A stretch of DNA of 64,000 nt from Hyalangium gracile. Lineage in GTDB: Bacteria > Myxococcota > Myxococcia > Myxococcales > Myxococcaceae. The position numbers and the translations under genes were made by a program. The notes beneath the pieces are model-generated. The model saw only the letters and a list, made by a program, of their open reading frames with translations, was not told the DNA's origin and did no database searches. Positions 19,433 through 28,458 of the stretch are shown here, in pieces (position 1 is the stretch's first letter; every line of letters starts with the position of its first letter). The stretch is taken from contig NZ_JAHXBG010000010.1 of the NCBI RefSeq assembly GCF_020103725.1, positions 310,001 through 374,000 on the forward strand. Reading direction: 5' to 3'.

Positions 19433-20701
19433 ATGAAGGGGTCTGTCGCCAGCTTCGGATGGCTGCGCGGGGCCGTGGCCCGGTGGCTGCCGGCGCGGTG
19501 TACCGGCGCGCCCGGCACGGTGTCGCTGAAGCAAGGCACGCTGTGGAGCCACCGGCTGCGCTCGTGCCAGCACGTGCTCACCTGCCACGAGGGCCAGGTG
19601 TGGCTCACCCGCGAAGGGGATGCCGTGGACCACATCCTCTCGGTGGGAGACAGCCTGCGGCTGGAACAGCCTGGACTGGTGGTGGTGCAGGCGCTGCGGC
19701 CCGGATGCGTCGCGCTGTCCCGGGATACCCGTCGCGAGGACAAGGGCGCACGTGTCCAGAGCGGACAGCCGGTGACGCCGGGAGCCCGGCTGGGAGAGGG
19801 AATCCTGCTGGGCGTGCTGGCGGTGATCGCGTTCAGCCTCTCCCTGCCCGCCACGCGGGTGGCGGTGCCGGAGCTGGGAGCCACCCTGGTGGGACTGGGA
19901 CGGGCGGTGGTGGCGGCGGGGCTCGCCGGAGCGCTGCTCCTCATCCGGCGCGAGCGGCTCCCCGAGCGGCGGTACTGGCCGCGCCTGGCGCTCGTGGCCG
20001 GAGGCGTGGTGGTGGGCTTCCCGCTGCTCTCGGCGATGGCGCTGCGGTCCATGCCCTCGGCGCATGGGGCGGTGCTGGTGGGACTGCTGCCAGCGACCAC
20101 GGCGGTGGCGGCCGTGCTGCGAGCCAGGGAGCGGCCCTCCACGGGCTTCTGGCTGGCCTCCGCCGCGGGGCTGGTGTGCGTGCTGGCCTTCGCGATGGCC
20201 CAGGGGGCGGGCCGGCTCACGGCGGGGGACGGGCTGGTGCTGCTCGCGGTGGCGGCGGGAGCGCTGGGCTACGCGGAGGGCGGAGCGCTCGCGCGCGAGC
20301 TGGGAAGCTGGCGCGTCATCTGCTGGGCCCTGGTGCTGGCGGCTCCCGTGCTCGCCCCCGTGGTGGCGCTCTCCGTGGGGCTGCACGTGCTGGAGGCCAG
20401 TCCGCGCGCGTGGCTCGGCTTCGGCTACGTCTCCCTGGTGAGCATGTTCCTCGGGTTCTTCGCCTGGTATCGAGCCATGGCTCTGGGCGGGGTGGCTCGG
20501 GTGGGGCAGCTTCAGCTGATCCAGCCGCTGCTCACCCTCCTGTGGTCCGCTCTGCTCCTCGGAGAAACCGTGAGTCGAGGAACTCTCGGCGCCGCGCTGC
20601 TCGTGCTGCTGTGCGTGGTGGCGGGAGTGCGGAGTCGCGTCCAGCTCCCGCCCTCGAGCCTCTTCAGCGCTCGAAGACAGCCTGTCCGCCCACATCCGTG
20701 A
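19433..20701 (+). CDS. DUF2917-EamA fusion: DMT-superfamily transporter
   Basis: A 422-residue protein joining two modules. Residues 20-100 match DUF2917, a small beta-sandwich (VWLTREGDAVDHILSVGDSL). Residues 125-405 form about ten membrane helices in two EamA repeats, typical of drug/metabolite exporters of amino acids or related compounds. In other genomes DUF2917 is, as I recall, a separate small gene beside an EamA transporter, so the fusion looks notable. The frame is open without a stop between modules. ATG 19433 has GGAGG upstream. It is divergent from the MocR gene, whose target it probably is. Confidence 0.85.
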   Translation: MKGSVASFGWLRGAVARWLPARCTGAPGTVSLKQGTLWSHRLRSCQHVLTCHEGQVWLTREGDAVDHILSVGDSLRLEQPGLVVVQALRPGCVALSRDTRREDKGARVQSGQPVTPGARLGEGILLGVLAVIAFSLSLPATRVAVPELGATLVGLGRAVVAAGLAGALLLIRRERLPERRYWPRLALVAGGVVVGFPLLSAMALRSMPSAHGAVLVGLLPATTAVAAVLRARERPSTGFWLASAAGLVCVLAFAMAQGAGRLTAGDGLVLLAVAAGALGYAEGGALARELGSWRVICWALVLAAPVLAPVVALSVGLHVLEASPRAWLGFGYVSLVSMFLGFFAWYRAMALGGVARVGQLQLIQPLLTLLWSALLLGETVSRGTLGAALLVLLCVVAGVRSRVQLPPSSLFSARRQPVRPHP

Positions 20702-20800
20702 GCATCATCTTCATGTCAGAGTAGGCTGCTATGTCCCAACCTCTGTGGTAGGATACATCCGCTCGTGAGCAAGCGGGCGGTACCAAGGAGGAAGGTGGAG

Positions 20801-21199
20801 ATGGCCAAGACAACGGGTGGGGATCTGGTGCTGCAGCTGCTCACGGAGTTCCGGGAGCACCAGCAGGACTACAAGCACTTCAAGCACGACATGCTTCAGT
20901 TCAAGCACGAGATGCTGGAGTTCAAGCAGGACTACAGGCACTTCAAGTACGAGATGCTGGAGTTCAAGCAGGACATGCTGGAGTTCAAGCAGGACATGCT
21001 GGGCTTCAAGCACGACATGCTGGGCTTCAAGCACGACATGCTGGGCTTCAAGCAGACCATGGAGAAGCGGATGGACCTGCTTCACCAGGCCAATGTGGAG
21101 ACCCTCAGCTACCTGAAGCACATCGTGAAGATCCTCCAGCCAATGCGGAGTCAGCTGGACGACCACGAGCAGCGCCTGGTGATGCTGGAAAAGGAATAG
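20801..21199 (+). CDS. Heptad-repeat coiled-coil protein
   Basis: A 132-residue protein of unknown function. Residues 27-89 are nine tandem heptads of the pattern FKxDMLx, with F and M in the core positions, predicting a long regular coiled coil. This is followed by a second, irregular helical region (residues 90-132). No signal peptide or membrane segment is present. ATG 20801 follows AAGGAGGAAGGTGGAG; a GTG at 20765 is possible but less likely. It may be an oligomeric scaffold. The repeats are nearly identical at DNA level. Confidence 0.75.
   Translation: MAKTTGGDLVLQLLTEFREHQQDYKHFKHDMLQFKHEMLEFKQDYRHFKYEMLEFKQDMLEFKQDMLGFKHDMLGFKHDMLGFKQTMEKRMDLLHQANVETLSYLKHIVKILQPMRSQLDDHEQRLVMLEKE
20879..21067 (+). 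repeat. Nine tandem 21-base repeats
   Basis: Nine copies of a 21-base unit of the form TTCAAGCAGGACATGCTGGAG, coding the heptads FKHDMLQ, FKHEMLE, FKQDYRH, FKYEMLE, FKQDMLE, FKQDMLG, FKHDMLG, FKHDMLG and FKQTMEK. Units 5-8 are almost identical, so the copy number may vary by slippage in steps that keep the frame. Confidence 0.85.
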
Positions 21200-21208
21200 C
21201 CGTACGGT

Positions 21209-21240
21209 CCGGCTCCTCCGCTCCTCAGTGGAGGAGCCGG
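21209..21240. terminator. Bidirectional hairpin terminator
   Basis: A perfect 11-base inverted repeat, CCGGCTCCTCC (21209-21219) and GGAGGAGCCGG (21230-21240), with a ten-base loop. It lies between the convergent coiled-coil and DUF819 genes and overlaps the last codons of the latter. There is no uridine run, as is common in high-GC genomes. Confidence 0.6.
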
Positions 21241-22427
21241 TGCACCTGCTCGAGCATCGCCGCGCTCAGCAGCCCGCCGTAGGTTCCCAGCACATACCCC
21301 AGCACCGCCAGCAGCACGCCCACCGGTGCCAGTGCCGGGTGGAAGGCCGCCGCCACCACGGAGGCTGACGCCGTGCCCCCCACATTCGCCTGCGAGCCCA
21401 CCGCCGCGAAGAAGATGGGCGCTCGCAGCAGCCGCCGCACGCCCAGTATCACCGCCGCGTGGAAGGCCATCCACACCATGCCCACGGCCACCAGCGCGGG
21501 TGCATCCAGCAGACGGCGGAACTCGGCCTGCGCGCCAATGGTGGCCACCAGCAGGTAGAGGAACACCGAGCCCATCCGACTGGCCCCCGCCCCCTCGAGC
21601 CGCCGTACCGGCGTGAACGACAGCACCACCCCCACCGTCGTCACCAGCAGCACCACCCACGTGAAGCCCGTCACCACACTGCCCAGATCCGGCAGCTTCG
21701 AGGCGAGCACCGTGCACCCCACGGTCACTCCGATGGCGATGGCCAGCATCCACAGCAGATCCGCCAGGCTCGCTGGCCTGGACGTCTCCGCCTGGAGGCG
21801 CGCCACCTCCTCTCGCACCGCATCCAGCGTTCTCCGGTCCGCTCCCAGCTTCGCGTCCATCCGCTGCTCGCGACCCGCGAAGGACAGCAGCACCGCCGTC
21901 CAGATGTTGGAGACGCCTACGTCCACCACCACCATCATGCTCAGGGTGCTGTCGAGCGCGCCCACGCTCTGGCCGATGGCCACGAAGTTCGCGCTGCCTC
22001 CAATCCACGAGCCGCTCAGCGCCGCCAGCCCCTTCCAGGCCTGCTCTCCCAGTTCCGCTGGCACCAGCCAGCCCAGCGCGAGGTACGCCAGCGGCCCGCC
22101 CAGGACGATGCCCGCCGCTCCCGCCAGGAAGATCACCACCGCGTTGCGCCCCAGCCGAGCAATGGCCGGCAGATCCACCGACAGCACCAGCAGCACCAGG
22201 CTGGACGGCAGCAGGTACACCCGGACGAAGCGGTACAGCTCGGATTGGAGCGGGATGATGCCCACGTTCGACAGCAGCGTGGGCACGAAGTAGATGAAGA
22301 CGAGCAGCGGCACCACGCGGAAGAACCGCTGCCCCAACGGGTGCCGGTCGGCCAGGAACAGCAGCCCCACCACGCCGAGCAGCACGGCGAGCACCGCCAT
22401 CGGATCCTGGATGAGCGCCGGGCTCAC
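21225..22427 (-). CDS. DUF819 integral membrane protein
   Basis: A 400-residue protein with about ten membrane helices. IQDPMAVLAVLLGVVGL at the start, FVPTLLSNVGIIPLQS, LSGSWIGGSANFVAIG and ASVVAAAFHPALAPVGVLLAVLGYVLGTYGG are characteristic of DUF819 (YjcL-type), a putative transporter group. The start is GTG 22427, which forms a GTGA overlap with the stop of the epimerase gene; ATG 22400 would cut off the conserved first residues. Coupling to the epimerase suggests a role in taking up or exporting peptides or their products. Confidence 0.85.
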   Translation of the reverse strand: MSPALIQDPMAVLAVLLGVVGLLFLADRHPLGQRFFRVVPLLVFIYFVPTLLSNVGIIPLQSELYRFVRVYLLPSSLVLLVLSVDLPAIARLGRNAVVIFLAGAAGIVLGGPLAYLALGWLVPAELGEQAWKGLAALSGSWIGGSANFVAIGQSVGALDSTLSMMVVVDVGVSNIWTAVLLSFAGREQRMDAKLGADRRTLDAVREEVARLQAETSRPASLADLLWMLAIAIGVTVGCTVLASKLPDLGSVVTGFTWVVLLVTTVGVVLSFTPVRRLEGAGASRMGSVFLYLLVATIGAQAEFRRLLDAPALVAVGMVWMAFHAAVILGVRRLLRAPIFFAAVGSQANVGGTASASVVAAAFHPALAPVGVLLAVLGYVLGTYGGLLSAAMLEQVHRLLH

Positions 22428-23449
22428 GCGCCCGCCACCGGCTCCACGCCGAGCCCTGCTCCATCCCCGAGCTGGATGCGCCCCTCCACCACCGGGTGCC
22501 CGCGGAACGGGTCCTCGGAGATGAGCAGGTTGCCGTCCAGGTCCAGCCAGTCCGCCAGGGGCCCCAGGTGCGCCGCAGCCGCGATGCCCACCGACGTCTC
22601 CACCATGCAGCCGATCATCACCTTCAGCCCGCAGGCCCGGGCCACGTCGATGATGCGCAGCGACTCGCGAATACCTCCGGCCTTCTGCAGCTTCACGTTG
22701 ATGCCGTGATAGCCCTCGGCCAGCCGCGGCACGTCCGAGGCGTGAATCAGGGCCTCGTCCGCCACCAGCGGCAGCGGCGAGCGGGCCCGCAGCCACTTCG
22801 CTCCCTCCACGTCCACCGCCGGCAGGGGCTGCTCCACCAGCTCCACGCCCTGGGTGGCCAGCCACTCGATGTGCTGGAGCGCCTCCTCCGGCTTCCACGC
22901 CTCGTTGGCATCCACGCGGATCACCTTGGACGTGGTGGCCCGCACCGCACCGAACACCTCACGCACCTTCTCGGCGCCGAGCTTCACCTTGAGGACGGGG
23001 TACGGCTCCGCCTCACGCACCTTGCGCGCCAGCGTCTCCGGCTCGTCGATGCCGATGGAGAAGGAGGTGAGGGGCATGCGCTTCGGATCCACTCCGAGCA
23101 GCCGGTACAGCGGCGCCCCGAGCGCCTTGCCCGCCAGGTCATGCACGGCGATGTCCAGCGCCGCCTTCGCCGCGCCATTGCCCGGCATCGCCCCCTGCAC
23201 CGCCTCCGACACGTCCCGGAACCAGCGCAGATCTCCCTCGAGCGCCGGTGACAGCGTGCGCAGGGCCTCCAGCACCGTCTCCGCCGACTCCTGGTAGCGC
23301 ACGTTGGGTGCGGCCTCCCCGAACCCCACGTGCGCTCCGGAGCGCAGCTCCACCAGGACGTTGCGCTTCGAGGTGCTGGTGCCTCGGGCGATGGTCCAGG
23401 CGTGACGCAGGGGCAGCTCGACGACTCGAGAGGTGAGGTGAGGGTGCAT
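22424..23449 (-). CDS. Dipeptide (L-Ala-D/L-Glu-type) epimerase
   Basis: A 341-residue enolase-superfamily enzyme. KVKLGAEKVREV supplies the KxK base near residue 150, RVDANEAW, LVEQPLPAVD and LVADEAL supply the three metal carboxylates, and NVKLQKAGGI supplies the opposite-face lysine near 250. This matches the dipeptide-epimerase branch of the muconate-lactonizing group, which acts on Ala-Glu from murein or on other dipeptides. ATG 23449 is the first Met of the family-like sequence and has AGGAG about ten bases upstream. Its last bases overlap the DUF819 start. Confidence 0.88.
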   Translation of the reverse strand: MHPHLTSRVVELPLRHAWTIARGTSTSKRNVLVELRSGAHVGFGEAAPNVRYQESAETVLEALRTLSPALEGDLRWFRDVSEAVQGAMPGNGAAKAALDIAVHDLAGKALGAPLYRLLGVDPKRMPLTSFSIGIDEPETLARKVREAEPYPVLKVKLGAEKVREVFGAVRATTSKVIRVDANEAWKPEEALQHIEWLATQGVELVEQPLPAVDVEGAKWLRARSPLPLVADEALIHASDVPRLAEGYHGINVKLQKAGGIRESLRIIDVARACGLKVMIGCMVETSVGIAAAAHLGPLADWLDLDGNLLISEDPFRGHPVVEGRIQLGDGAGLGVEPVAGA

Positions 23450-23539
23450 GAGGGGCAGGGCTCTCCTGGTGGGTTGGCCCTCTAGCACGACTTTCCTTCC
23501 AGGCGGCACCGCCCGGTGGATTCGGGATACAACGCCCGC

Positions 23540-24628
23540 ATGGACTTCAATTTCGCCGACGAGGTGAGGCGCCAGCTGGAAGAGGCCCTCCAGAAGCGGG
23601 GCCGCGTCAACATCGTCGTTGCCGGCCGCAGCGGTGTGGGCAAGAGCACGCTCGTCAACGCCGTCTTCCAGGGCGACCTCGCGGAGACCGGCCAGGGCCG
23701 CCCCGTCACCCAGAGCGCGCGCGAGTACTCCAAGGAGGGGCTGCCGCTCACCATCCTCGACACCCGCGGCCTGGAGATGGAGCAGTACGCCGAGACCACC
23801 CGCCAGCTCGAGAACGAGGTCCGCGCCCGCTCGATGGACCCCGATGCCAAACGCCACCTGCACGTGGCCTGGGTGTGCATCTCCGAGGACTCGCGCCGCG
23901 TGGAGCAGGGCGAGTCCGCCGTCGCGGAGATGCTCTCGCGCTACATGCCCGTCGTCGTCGTCATCACCAAGGCTCGCTCGGATCGCGGCTTCCGCGAGGA
24001 GGTGCTCCGCCTCATCCCCACGGCTCGCAACGCCATGCGCGTCCGGGCCCTGCGCGAGGAGGATGACGAGGGCCACGTGCTCGAGCCGCGCGGGCTCAAG
24101 GAGCTCGTGGACGTGACGATGGAGCTCGTCCCGGAGGCCCAGCGCAACGCCTTCGCCGCGGCCCAGAAGGTGAGCGTCGAGCAGAAGAAGAGCCGAGCCC
24201 ACTTAGCGGTAGGGAGCGCCGCCACCCTGGCTGCCGCCGTCGGCGCATCCCCTATCCCCTTCTCCGATGCGGCGCTCATCGTCCCCGTGCAGATCGGCAT
24301 GCTGGCGAGCATCAGCGCCATCTTCGGCCTCCCGCTGAGCCAGGCGTTCCTCACCACGCTGATCAGCTCGGCGGGCGGAGGGCTCGCGGCGACGCTCGCG
24401 GGTCAGACCATCGTGTCCGGGCTGCTCAAGCTGCTCCCTGGCGTGGGCACCATCGCGGGGGCCGCCATCTCCGGGACCACGGCGGCCACCATCACCACCA
24501 TCTTCGGCGAGGGCTACATCGCCGTGCTCTCGAGGCTCTTCATGCGCAACCCGGGCGTCCTCCCCTCGGAGGAGGAGATCGCCAGCGCCTTCCGAGAAGA
24601 GCTCAACGGACGGAAGTCCGCCGCCTGA
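23540..24628 (+). CDS. GTPase with C-terminal DUF697 membrane domain
   Basis: A 362-residue protein. The GTP-binding domain has G1 GRSGVGKST near residue 32, G3 LDTRG near 75, and a G4-like TKARSD near 145. From about residue 215 a hydrophobic DUF697 region follows (AAAVGASPIPFSDAALIVPVQ, and a Gly/Ala-rich helix pair). Era/YcjX-like GTPases with DUF697 are thought to act at membranes in stress or envelope homeostasis. ATG 23540 is used; an upstream GTG at 23516 is possible. It is divergent from the epimerase gene. Confidence 0.85.
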   Translation: MDFNFADEVRRQLEEALQKRGRVNIVVAGRSGVGKSTLVNAVFQGDLAETGQGRPVTQSAREYSKEGLPLTILDTRGLEMEQYAETTRQLENEVRARSMDPDAKRHLHVAWVCISEDSRRVEQGESAVAEMLSRYMPVVVVITKARSDRGFREEVLRLIPTARNAMRVRALREEDDEGHVLEPRGLKELVDVTMELVPEAQRNAFAAAQKVSVEQKKSRAHLAVGSAATLAAAVGASPIPFSDAALIVPVQIGMLASISAIFGLPLSQAFLTTLISSAGGGLAATLAGQTIVSGLLKLLPGVGTIAGAAISGTTAATITTIFGEGYIAVLSRLFMRNPGVLPSEEEIASAFREELNGRKSAA

Positions 24629-24637
24629 GTCCGCCCC

Positions 24638-26044
24638 ATGCGCTCCCTGCCCCTCTGTCTCACCCTGATTGCCCTGGGCTGCAGCCACGCCGCGGGCCCG
24701 GCCACCTCCTCCCGTCCCCGTGACGCCGAGGAGCTGCGCACGCTGCTCGCCGAGCTGATCGCCGCGGACACCTCCAACCCGCCCGGCAACGAGACCGCCG
24801 CCGCCCAGGTGGCCGCGCGGTGGCTGAAGCAGGCCGGCATCGAGGCGGAGATCCTCGAGCCCGCTCCCGGACGCGGCAACCTGTTGGCACGGCTGAAGGG
24901 CTCGGGGAAGGGCCGTCCCCTCCTCGTCCTGGCGCACCTGGACACGGTGCCCGCGAAGCGCGAGGAGTGGGTCACCGATCCGTGGAAGCTCACCGAGCGC
25001 GACGGCTTCCTTTACGGGCGCGGCGTGCAGGACAACAAGGGCATGGCGGCCGCGAGCGTCCTGGCGCTGCGTCGGCTCCAGCGTGAGGGCGGCAAGCGCT
25101 CGCGCGACATCCTCCTGTACCTCGGCGCGGATGAAGAGGTGGGCTCCGGCAACGGCCTGGAGTGGATGCTGGAGAACCGCCCGGAGCTGCGCGAGGCCGA
25201 GTTCGCCCTCAACGAGGGAGGCCTCACCGAGCTCTCCACGGACCGCGGCCGCGTGCAGTTCGTGGCCCTCCAGGCCGCCGAGCGCGTCTCCCGGAACGTG
25301 GTGCTGAAGGCCACGGGCCCCGGTGGGCACTCGTCCGCTCCGACCGCCGATCCCAACCCGCTGGTGCGCGTGTCCGCGGCGGTGGCTCGCATCGGCGCGC
25401 TCACCTTCCCCGCCCGGCTGACTCCCGCCGCCCGGCTGCACATCCAGGGTCGCGCGCCGAGAACCCCTGGCGAGCTGGGCGCGGCCCTCCAGCGCATCGC
25501 CGCGTCCCCCGACGCGCCTCCGCAGGACGCCGTGGACACCGTGGTCCGGATCGATCCGGCGCTGGCGGCGGTCATGCGCTCCACGTGCGTCCCCACCGTC
25601 TTCCAGGCGGGCACCCGCCCCAACGTCATCCCCGCCACCGCCGAGGCCACCCTCAACTGCCGCCTGCTCCCGGACGAGGACGCGAAGGCGCTCCATGACC
25701 GACTGGTCGCCGCGGTGGCGGACCCCTCCATCGAGGTGAGGATGGACACGAGCCCTCCGAACTCGCCCATGTCGCCCGTGGGAGACAACGCCATGTTCCG
25801 CGCCGCGAAGGCCGCCGCCGCCAAGGTATGGCCGGGCGCTCCCGTCATCCCCCGCCAGTCCACCGGCACCACCGAGTCCGCCATGCTGCGCCGCGCCGGC
25901 ATCCACGCCTACGGCATCGACCTGTTCGCGCTCACCCCCGAGGATGCGCGCACCGCGCACGCTCCCAACGAGCGCGTCCCGGTCGCCTCGCTCCAGCCGG
26001 GCGCCGAGTTCGTCTACCTGCTCCTCGAGGAGCTGACACGCTGA
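24638..26044 (+). CDS. M20-family peptidase lipoprotein
   Basis: A 468-residue zinc peptidase anchored as a lipoprotein: LCLTLIALGCSH gives acylation at Cys15. M20 motifs: LVLAHLDTVPA, FLYGRGVQDNKGMAA and LGADEEVGSG, with GPGGHSSAP in the dimerisation domain near 232 and TGTTESAMLRRAG near 412. Members include aminoacylases, carboxypeptidases and succinyl-diaminopimelate desuccinylase-like enzymes; the secreted location points to peptide degradation. It starts nine bases after the GTPase stop, perhaps in the same transcript. Confidence 0.88.
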   Translation: MRSLPLCLTLIALGCSHAAGPATSSRPRDAEELRTLLAELIAADTSNPPGNETAAAQVAARWLKQAGIEAEILEPAPGRGNLLARLKGSGKGRPLLVLAHLDTVPAKREEWVTDPWKLTERDGFLYGRGVQDNKGMAAASVLALRRLQREGGKRSRDILLYLGADEEVGSGNGLEWMLENRPELREAEFALNEGGLTELSTDRGRVQFVALQAAERVSRNVVLKATGPGGHSSAPTADPNPLVRVSAAVARIGALTFPARLTPAARLHIQGRAPRTPGELGAALQRIAASPDAPPQDAVDTVVRIDPALAAVMRSTCVPTVFQAGTRPNVIPATAEATLNCRLLPDEDAKALHDRLVAAVADPSIEVRMDTSPPNSPMSPVGDNAMFRAAKAAAAKVWPGAPVIPRQSTGTTESAMLRRAGIHAYGIDLFALTPEDARTAHAPNERVPVASLQPGAEFVYLLLEELTR

Positions 26045-26101
26045 CACCTCACCGGGGATGCGCGGTGCACCCATCCGGCTTTCGTGCTTTCTTCCGCCCC
26101 C

Positions 26102-27346
26102 GTGAACGCTCGCTCGTCGCTTCTCCCGGTGCTCCTCGCCGCCTCGACCCTGGTGGCCTGCGCAGGAACTCGTTCGTCTCAAGGGTCGGACTTCCCCGAG
26201 GAGGGACCCGTGTCACGCCTGTGGCGGATCAGCGCGCAGACGCGCCAGTTCGAGCCCTTCTCCCGTGAGGGCACCCTGCTCGCCGCCGATGGCGCGCTGG
26301 AGCTGGACGCGTCGGCGCTGACCAGCACCGAGCCCTTTCCCTCCGGCAAGGAGGGAGGCCCTCCTCCCGTCGCGAGCTACCGCTTCGGCAAGGCCATCCT
26401 GGCCGAGCAGCCCATCCCCACCGGCTTCAACAGCGCAGTGCCCTCCGTGGAGGCGCTCACGCCGCCGGGCACCTGGGTGCGGGTGATGCTCGCCGCGCGC
26501 GTGGACGGCACGTGGACCAAGGACTACGACTTCGGCCCCTGGGCCACCGACAAGAGCACCGTGTCGCGGCGCAGCGTGAACGGCCAGGAGGATGCCCAGG
26601 GCAACGTCTTCACCGACACGCTCGTCCTCAAGAAGCGCGCGGACGCGGTGCGCGTGACGCTGTGGCTCTACTCCGCCCAGTCGGGCGTCAGCCCTCGCGT
26701 GCGCGCCCTCTCGCTGGCGCTGACCGACGGCACGCGCACGCCCATGGACGAGCCCTCGGATCGGCTCGCCTGGGGCACGGTGCTGGCGGTGCCCGGCCGC
26801 TCGCAGATGATCTACCCGAACGGTGGTCCCGTGTGGTGCTCTCCCACGTCCACCACCATGCTGCTCGGCTACTGGGCCCAGAAGCTCAACCGCCCCGAGC
26901 TGGTCGAGGCCGTGCCCACCGCCGCCGCCAACACCTATGACGAAGTCTACGAAGGCACCGGCAACTGGAGCTTCAACGTCGCCTACGCCTCCGCCCAGGG
27001 TGGCGGCGCCCTCCATGGCACGGTGGCGCGGCTCGACTCCTTCGCCCAGGTGGAGCGGCTCATCGCCGCCGGCATCCCCGTGAGCATCAGCATCGCCTAC
27101 AAGGAGGGCGAACTCACCGGCGGCGCCTCTCGCAAGTCGGACGGCCACCTCATCGTCGTGAAGGGCTTCTCGCCCCAGGGAGACGTGGTGGTCAACGATC
27201 CGGCCTTCGCCGCCGATGAGCAGGTGGAGGCCATCTACAAGCGCGACGAGCTGTGGCGCGCCTGGCGCCACTCCTCGGGCGCCGTGTACCTGCTGTGGCC
27301 CGCGGGCACGCCGCTGCCCGAGGGCGCGCTGAGCCCCGTGCCCTGA
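26102..27346 (+). CDS. C39-like cysteine peptidase lipoprotein
   Basis: A 414-residue exported protein. LLAASTLVACAG is a lipobox. Residues 25-235 form a beta-rich domain. From about 236 a C39_2-type papain-fold domain follows: GPVWCSPTSTTMLLGYW holds the catalytic Cys, SDGHLIVVKGFS the His, and VVNDPAF the Asp. It probably cleaves peptides or cell-wall substrates outside the cell. GTG 26102 gives a standard signal length; GTG 26084 is the alternative and neither has a good ribosome site. Confidence 0.82.
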   Translation: MNARSSLLPVLLAASTLVACAGTRSSQGSDFPEEGPVSRLWRISAQTRQFEPFSREGTLLAADGALELDASALTSTEPFPSGKEGGPPPVASYRFGKAILAEQPIPTGFNSAVPSVEALTPPGTWVRVMLAARVDGTWTKDYDFGPWATDKSTVSRRSVNGQEDAQGNVFTDTLVLKKRADAVRVTLWLYSAQSGVSPRVRALSLALTDGTRTPMDEPSDRLAWGTVLAVPGRSQMIYPNGGPVWCSPTSTTMLLGYWAQKLNRPELVEAVPTAAANTYDEVYEGTGNWSFNVAYASAQGGGALHGTVARLDSFAQVERLIAAGIPVSISIAYKEGELTGGASRKSDGHLIVVKGFSPQGDVVVNDPAFAADEQVEAIYKRDELWRAWRHSSGAVYLLWPAGTPLPEGALSPVP

Positions 27347-27355
27347 GGCACGGCG

Positions 27356-28351
27356 TCACGGCAGCGTGAGAATCTCCGCGCCCTGCTCGGTGACGAGCAG
27401 CGTGTGCTCGAACTGCGCGCTGCGGCTGCCGTCGGCGGTGACGGCCGTCCACCCATCGTCCCACGAGCGGTGCTGCCAGTGGCCCAGGTTGATCATCGGC
27501 TCGACGGTGAACGTCATCCCCGGCTTCATGATCGTGTCGGCGCCCGCCTCGTAGTAGTGGGGGATCTGCAGCGGGCTGTGGAAGCGCTCGCCAATCCCGT
27601 GGCCGCAGTAGGCCCGCACCACGCTCATGCCGTTCTTCGTGGCATGCTCCTCGATGACGCGGCCGATGTCGTTGATGGGCCGGCCCGGCTTCACCGCCGC
27701 GATGCCCAGGTCCAGGCACTCGCGCGTCACGCGCACCAGGCGCTCGGAGTCGGGGTCCACCTTGCCCACGAAGAACGTGGCCGAGCAGTCGCCGTGCACG
27801 CCCTCGAGGAAGATGGTGATGTCCAGGTTGATGATGTCGCCTTCCTCCAGCGGCCGGCTGTCGGGGATGCCGTGGCAGATGACCTCGTTGACCGAGGTGC
27901 ACAGCGACTTGGGGTAGCCGTGGTAGTTGAGCGTGCTCGGATAGCCGCCGAGCTGGATGTAGGCCTCGTGGGCGATGGCGTCCAGCTCGTCCGTGGTGAT
28001 GCCCGGGCGCACGGCGGCTCCCGTCATCTGGAGCACCTTGGCGGCCGCCTGGCCGGCCCGCCGCATGCGGGCAATCACATCCGGGCTCTTCACCTCGGGC
28101 AGCTCCGGCGAGCGGACCGGACGGCCGGTCTCCGCGTAGTCCGGACGCGGGATGTGCGCGGGGACGCTGCGGCGCGGGCTGATGATGCCGGGGCTGATGC
28201 CTCGCCGCTGGACGTCCGCGCCCTTCTTGCGGGCCTCGACGGCGTCCGCGCCTCGGTGGCACTTCTTGTACTTGGAGCCGCTCCCGCACCAGCAGGGCTC
28301 ATTCGGCCCTGGCAGGACGGCGGGAGCCTGGCGCGCAATTTGAGTGGTCAT
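27356..28351 (-). CDS. map: Type I methionine aminopeptidase with SEC-C motif
   Basis: A 331-residue enzyme that removes initiator methionine. All five metal ligands are present: INLDITIF, DCSATFF, GHGIGERFHS, TVEPM and FEHTLLV. The N-terminal extension (residues 15-32) is a SEC-C zinc motif, NEPCWCGSGSKYKKCH, which is known from MAPs that dock on ribosomes and from SecA. A disordered 50-residue linker follows. The usual core is about 260 residues, so the extra length is this extension. It converges tightly with the C39-like gene. Confidence 0.95.
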   Translation of the reverse strand: MTTQIARQAPAVLPGPNEPCWCGSGSKYKKCHRGADAVEARKKGADVQRRGISPGIISPRRSVPAHIPRPDYAETGRPVRSPELPEVKSPDVIARMRRAGQAAAKVLQMTGAAVRPGITTDELDAIAHEAYIQLGGYPSTLNYHGYPKSLCTSVNEVICHGIPDSRPLEEGDIINLDITIFLEGVHGDCSATFFVGKVDPDSERLVRVTRECLDLGIAAVKPGRPINDIGRVIEEHATKNGMSVVRAYCGHGIGERFHSPLQIPHYYEAGADTIMKPGMTFTVEPMINLGHWQHRSWDDGWTAVTADGSRSAQFEHTLLVTEQGAEILTLP

Positions 28352-28458
28352 CGCACCCGTCTATAACCCGTGGACGCACCGCAGCGCACTGCTCTTGGTC
28401 ACGGAGCGTACTGGAATACAGCGGCTCCCCTGTCTGCTCGCCTGTAGCCCTCCCTCGC

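Noticed and set aside
20879-21067. Possible CRISPR array
   Set aside because: Units are contiguous 21-base coding repeats with no spacers and lie inside an open frame.
20729-21166. An open frame opposite the heptad-repeat gene
   Set aside because: It mirrors the repeats (poly VLEVLHVVLEL-like), lacks a ribosome site and is a repeat artefact.
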